Assembly: GCA_956465555.1 (NCBI GenBank)
Contig: OY101117.1
Span: forward strand, 3,410,001 to 3,474,000
DNA length: 64,000 nucleotides
Source: Nitzschia sp. pyKryTriq1
Lineage: Eukaryota; Bacillariophyta; Bacillariophyceae; Bacillariales; Bacillariaceae
Reading direction: 5' to 3'
The position numbers and the translations under genes are program-made. Under the pieces are notes generated by a model. It was not told where the DNA came from and did no database searches. It saw only the letters and a list, made by a program, of their open reading frames with translations. Below, in pieces: positions 60,937 through 64,000 of the stretch; positions within the stretch are counted from its first letter, which is position 1; the number at the start of each line of letters is the position of its first letter.

Positions 60937-61573
60937 GGTATCATAGGAAAAATACTGTACTCGTAATCTCTTCTTTTATTATTGTTGACTATGGATGATT
61001 GCTGAATATTACTACTACTAGTCTAGTAGTAGTGCATAATAAGAACATATCTTATTGGCAAGAATGCTGATTGCGTTGTTCCCGCCGCGATGCTGCTACC
61101 TGGTATATGCTGCTCTATCGCGTCGCTCGGAATAATAACTGCGGCTGCTTCCATCAACTGTACTAATATATGTATGTACTACTACTAGCGTGCGTGCGTG
61201 GTGAAATATCACGTATATATTATTGTACGTACTCAAGTCGTCGAGTCCTGTGCTTGCTTGCATCCTTCGTCGAGTTCGCTCGCTCGCCGTATTGAACAAA
61301 AGATCAGGCTGCTGCCAGGAAGCACGTAGTATAGCTAGCTAGCTTCTCTTCCATGCAGTAGTAGTAGTACCTTGGCGTATTCCCCTCTACTGGCTAGTAC
61401 CTACTACTTTTTCGCTGCTTTACGATATACTAGTAGTAGTAGTAGTAGTTTCGTCGCAATAATAATAATAATAATAATAATCACCCCATCCTTTTCCTAG
61501 AGTACTCCTCAACAAAAAGAAGAGCTCAAGACGACTGACTGACTGACTGAGACTGACTCCTCTCTTGTGTTTA
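60937..61573. other. Spacer with dispersed motif
   Basis: TAGTAGTAG and AATAAT repeats and the third copy of the 20-mer motif. No gene is seen. Confidence 0.6.
61408..61427 (+). repeat. Dispersed 20-mer motif, copy 3
   Basis: TTTTTCGCTGCTTTACGATA, about 470 bases upstream of the aminotransferase-like gene start. Confidence 0.9.
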
Positions 61574-62608
61574 TTAAGACAACTGATCAATCAATGACGA
61601 TCTCATATCCATGACAATATCCATGGGTTGTGCCGAAGTACTAGTAGTAGTAGTACCTCCACCGGCTCCACCAGCAGCAGTTCCTCTTCGTTGCAATTTA
61701 AAGATACTTTCCAAGACGCTAATTTCGGTCCCGGTCGTATCCAATCCACAAAAGGCGCACCAATCATTGACGATCAATCCACCGCCCAATACATCCGAAC
61801 CACGATTGATGGTTCCCGCTACCAACGGTACTTGTAGCAAGGAAGACAATTCTTCCATATCTTGGACGGTCGTTCGTGGATGTACCATTCCTCCTTGATT
61901 GGTAAATTTGGCATACGATCCGACCAAGGCTTGTCCCCCGACGGTTTGTCGAAAGACTTCGACGCCCAAGACATCGGAAATGATTTCTTCCGTCTCTCGA
62001 TCGGTATCCGGATGGATCAATGCGACGTGATCATTGGTCGAAATGACATTCCCCAATGCCGATAATCGTTCTTCAATACGTTGGACGACGACCTTGTCGG
62101 GCAAGGAATTGCGCAAATGCTGCAATTCCTGATCCGTGGCCGTATTCGGGATGAGCAAACCCCGGACGTTGCCGACGGTGGTCCGTCCGACGAATCGATT
62201 GCCACCAATCGTGGCATGCAAGACGGGAATATGATCCCGCAATTCGGCTTCCAAATCGGAATAAAAGTTTTCGCTGCCTCCAATTCCTAATAGTAGTATG
62301 TAGTATAATGTAATATAATATGGCAAAGAGAAGAAGAGAGGATGTGTGTGAGAGAGAGGGAGGAGAGTCGTCAACCAGAACGCATGACCATCATGAACAT
62401 GAACATCATGAACACCCACGATACCCAAACGTAGTACTGTACTGTACTGCACTGTACTGTATACCGTGTATGGTGTATTGCAGTGCATTACAGTGTATTA
62501 CAGTATTACCAGTATTATTACGTACGTACCTGCCAAACAATACGAGTTTGTCAATGCGGAAAAGACTCCAATTTCATTCGAGTTTTCAAAGGAAGAACGA
62601 GTCGCCAT
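61574..62608 (-). CDS. EIF6: Eukaryotic translation initiation factor 6
   Basis: Exon 1 is 62608-62530 and exon 2 is 62286-61574; the intron (GTACGT...TTAG) splits a Gly codon and the total is 263 residues. Exon 1 encodes [20 protein letters not shown] and NSYCLAG. Across the junction it reads [12 protein letters not shown], the strongly conserved eIF6 N-terminus. Five-fold pseudo-repeat blocks follow: [67 protein letters not shown], and [20 protein letters not shown]. The factor binds the 60S subunit, helps export it and keeps it from joining 40S. The Gly/Ala/Thr-rich C-terminal tail is slightly longer than usual. Confidence 0.95.
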
Positions 62609-63459
62609 GTTTTTGTATGTATATTATATTTTTCTTGTTGTAGAAGTAGAAGAAGAAAAAGAAGAATGTATATATCAATGAATGAAGGAAGGAAGGAATG
62701 AAGGAATCGACAATGAAGGAACAAGCAGTCGATCAATCAATCAATTCAATCAATCAATATACGAGTATTGTAAATAGAGTAATAGGAGGAAGAGCAGCAG
62801 GAGCAGCAGCAGGCACGTTTGCAATGCATGTGGCGGAATAATAGCGGCGCAGTAACAGCCCTTCTGCGTTGTTCTTTTTGGCGGGCTGATGCTGCGCGTA
62901 TCTGGACATCAGATGGCATCATCTTATTTTCTTCTGGCATCTTTGACTGGTCCGGACGGAAGGTAGAATAAATAAGTGAACGGTGTGGGGTGGATGGAGG
63001 GACAGACAGACATATCGATAATCGTGACTGAGTGAGTGAATGAGTGGTGATGACGTGTAAAACGTGAGTCGTCTATCATGATGCGTGGTCACGAACAGAT
63101 GTCAAAGCGGAGGCGAAACAAGGTGCGTGGTGCGCGATAAATAATACCGGTGCGTCATCGATCGATCATCTTTCGCTCGATCGACAATGACCGACTGATT
63201 GGACCCGAAGTTGTACTACAACATACGCGAGTATACACGTAGTGTGGTAGTGCGGTGGTCTGTGTTTTTTTTTCGTTCCAATCATCCCCGCCCCTCCTGC
63301 TTTTATTTCGCTGGACGACGATGACGATCGGAACGGCGGGGCTCCCTTATTTTGTCGCGTTGACAGCACTTCAGTCTCACTTTCTCCTTATCACTATCAC
63401 TATCACTATCACTACGATATAAATAATATATACATATACACATTCGTATTCGTATTGTC
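62609..63459. other. Divergent promoter region of eIF6 and PFKFB genes
   Basis: AATC and GGAA repeats near 62680-62760 and a (CACTAT)n-type stretch at about 63390-63415, just upstream of the next start. No gene is seen. Confidence 0.6.
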
Positions 63460-64000
63460 ATGACGGCTCAGCAGCATCACCCCGACCCCGCATCTCCCCG
63501 TCACGACGGCGCGGATCGCGGAGGCATTTCCTTGCCCGGCATTCCAGCCACGAGTGTGAGTGTGAGTAGCAGCACTAGAGGAAATAATGGAGGCGGCAGC
63601 GGCAGCCATAGTCGTCAACATACAGTAGATAATCCATTGCCGCATGTCCTTCCCGAAGGTGAAAATGCCGCCCCACTCGAAGTGATTGGAAGTACGGCCA
63701 GCGACAAGTTGGTCATCATCATGGTCGGCTTGCCGGCGACGGGCAAGACGCATATAGCCAAGCGGATTTGCCGCTTCCTCTCCTTCTTTCACGATATTCC
63801 CTCTCAAATCTTCAATGTCGGCGATTATCGACGTCAATTGTGCGGAGCGCAGCAAACGGCCGAGTTTTACGATCCCCTCAATGCGACGGGACAGGCGGCC
63901 CGGAACATGGCCTGCGATGCCGCGCTCAACGATTTGATGGAATACATCCGACAGGAGGGGGTCCGCGTCGCCGCCTTTGATGCTACCAATTCGACCTTTG
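63460..64000 (+). CDS. PFKFB: 6-phosphofructo-2-kinase/fructose-2,6-bisphosphatase, 3' partial
   Basis: ATG 63460 opens a frame that runs off the right edge (180 codons seen). After an ~85-residue Ser/Gly/His-rich N-terminus comes KLVIIMVGLPATGKTHIAKR, a Walker A loop in the form typical of the 2-kinase (usually GLPARGKT). IPSQIFNVGDYRRQL follows, then the FYDPLNATGQAARNMACDAA helix and VAAFDATNSTF, equal to the family's D-A-T-N-T-T region. The kinase half makes fructose-2,6-bisphosphate. Whether the phosphatase half follows lies outside the window. The Arg-to-Thr change inside the P-loop neighbourhood is conservative in position but unusual. Confidence 0.92.
   Translation, partial: MTAQQHHPDPASPRHDGADRGGISLPGIPATSVSVSSSTRGNNGGGSGSHSRQHTVDNPLPHVLPEGENAAPLEVIGSTASDKLVIIMVGLPATGKTHIAKRICRFLSFFHDIPSQIFNVGDYRRQLCGAQQTAEFYDPLNATGQAARNMACDAALNDLMEYIRQEGVRVAAFDATNSTF

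Overview
The window looks like nuclear DNA of a diatom, probably a pennate one. This is inferred from gene content and style and was not tested by any search. The signs are GT-AG introns, coding regions with runs of Asn, Asp, Gln and Ser, secreted proteins with a dibasic-x-LQE linker motif, nuclear proteins with CxxC...HxxxC fingers, and membrane receptors that fuse a phosphonate-binding-type ectodomain to a kinase and a guanylyl cyclase. Genes are dense and on both strands. Spacers are rich in CTA/TAG triplets and in GTAC/ACCGGT palindromes.

Layout. 0-5 kb: a modular secreted or cell-wall protein with a polyproline tail, cut by the left edge, then a protein with two antibiotic-biosynthesis-monooxygenase (ABM)-type domains. 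5.4-7.1 kb: a decayed inverted-repeat element with a frameshifted gene fragment and a perfect 271-bp tandem duplication carrying 78-nt palindromes. 7.5-14.3 kb: two type I membrane proteins and a two-pore K+ channel with EF hands. 16.5-19.8 kb: GGTase-I beta subunit and a ZIP metal transporter. 20.2-23.7 kb: an apparently intact 3.5-kb DNA transposon with identical 160-bp terminal inverted repeats and two convergent multi-exon genes, laid out like MuDR but with no DDE domain visible. 24.5-41 kb: a kinase lacking the catalytic Asp, a zinc-finger protein with an N-terminal membrane segment, a Cys-rich protein, a 2OG-Fe(II) oxygenase, protein phosphatase inhibitor 2, a SET-domain protein and a secreted acidic protein. 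42.8-55.8 kb: two convergent paralogous receptors (PhnD-like domain, TM, kinase, guanylyl cyclase) with MsrA and a GT8-like glycosyltransferase between them. 57.4-64 kb: a WrbA-type quinone reductase, a class-V aminotransferase-like protein, eIF6, and the start of PFK-2/FBPase-2, cut by the right edge.

Most genes look like unrelated housekeeping or surface functions. The two parts that form systems are the inverted receptor pair, which should couple an extracellular ligand to phosphorylation and cGMP, and the two-gene transposon, whose introns nearly all carry TTCGAATTC-type iterations. Exon boundaries were set by reading GT/AG sites and checking that the summed phases stay open. They are predictions without transcript support.
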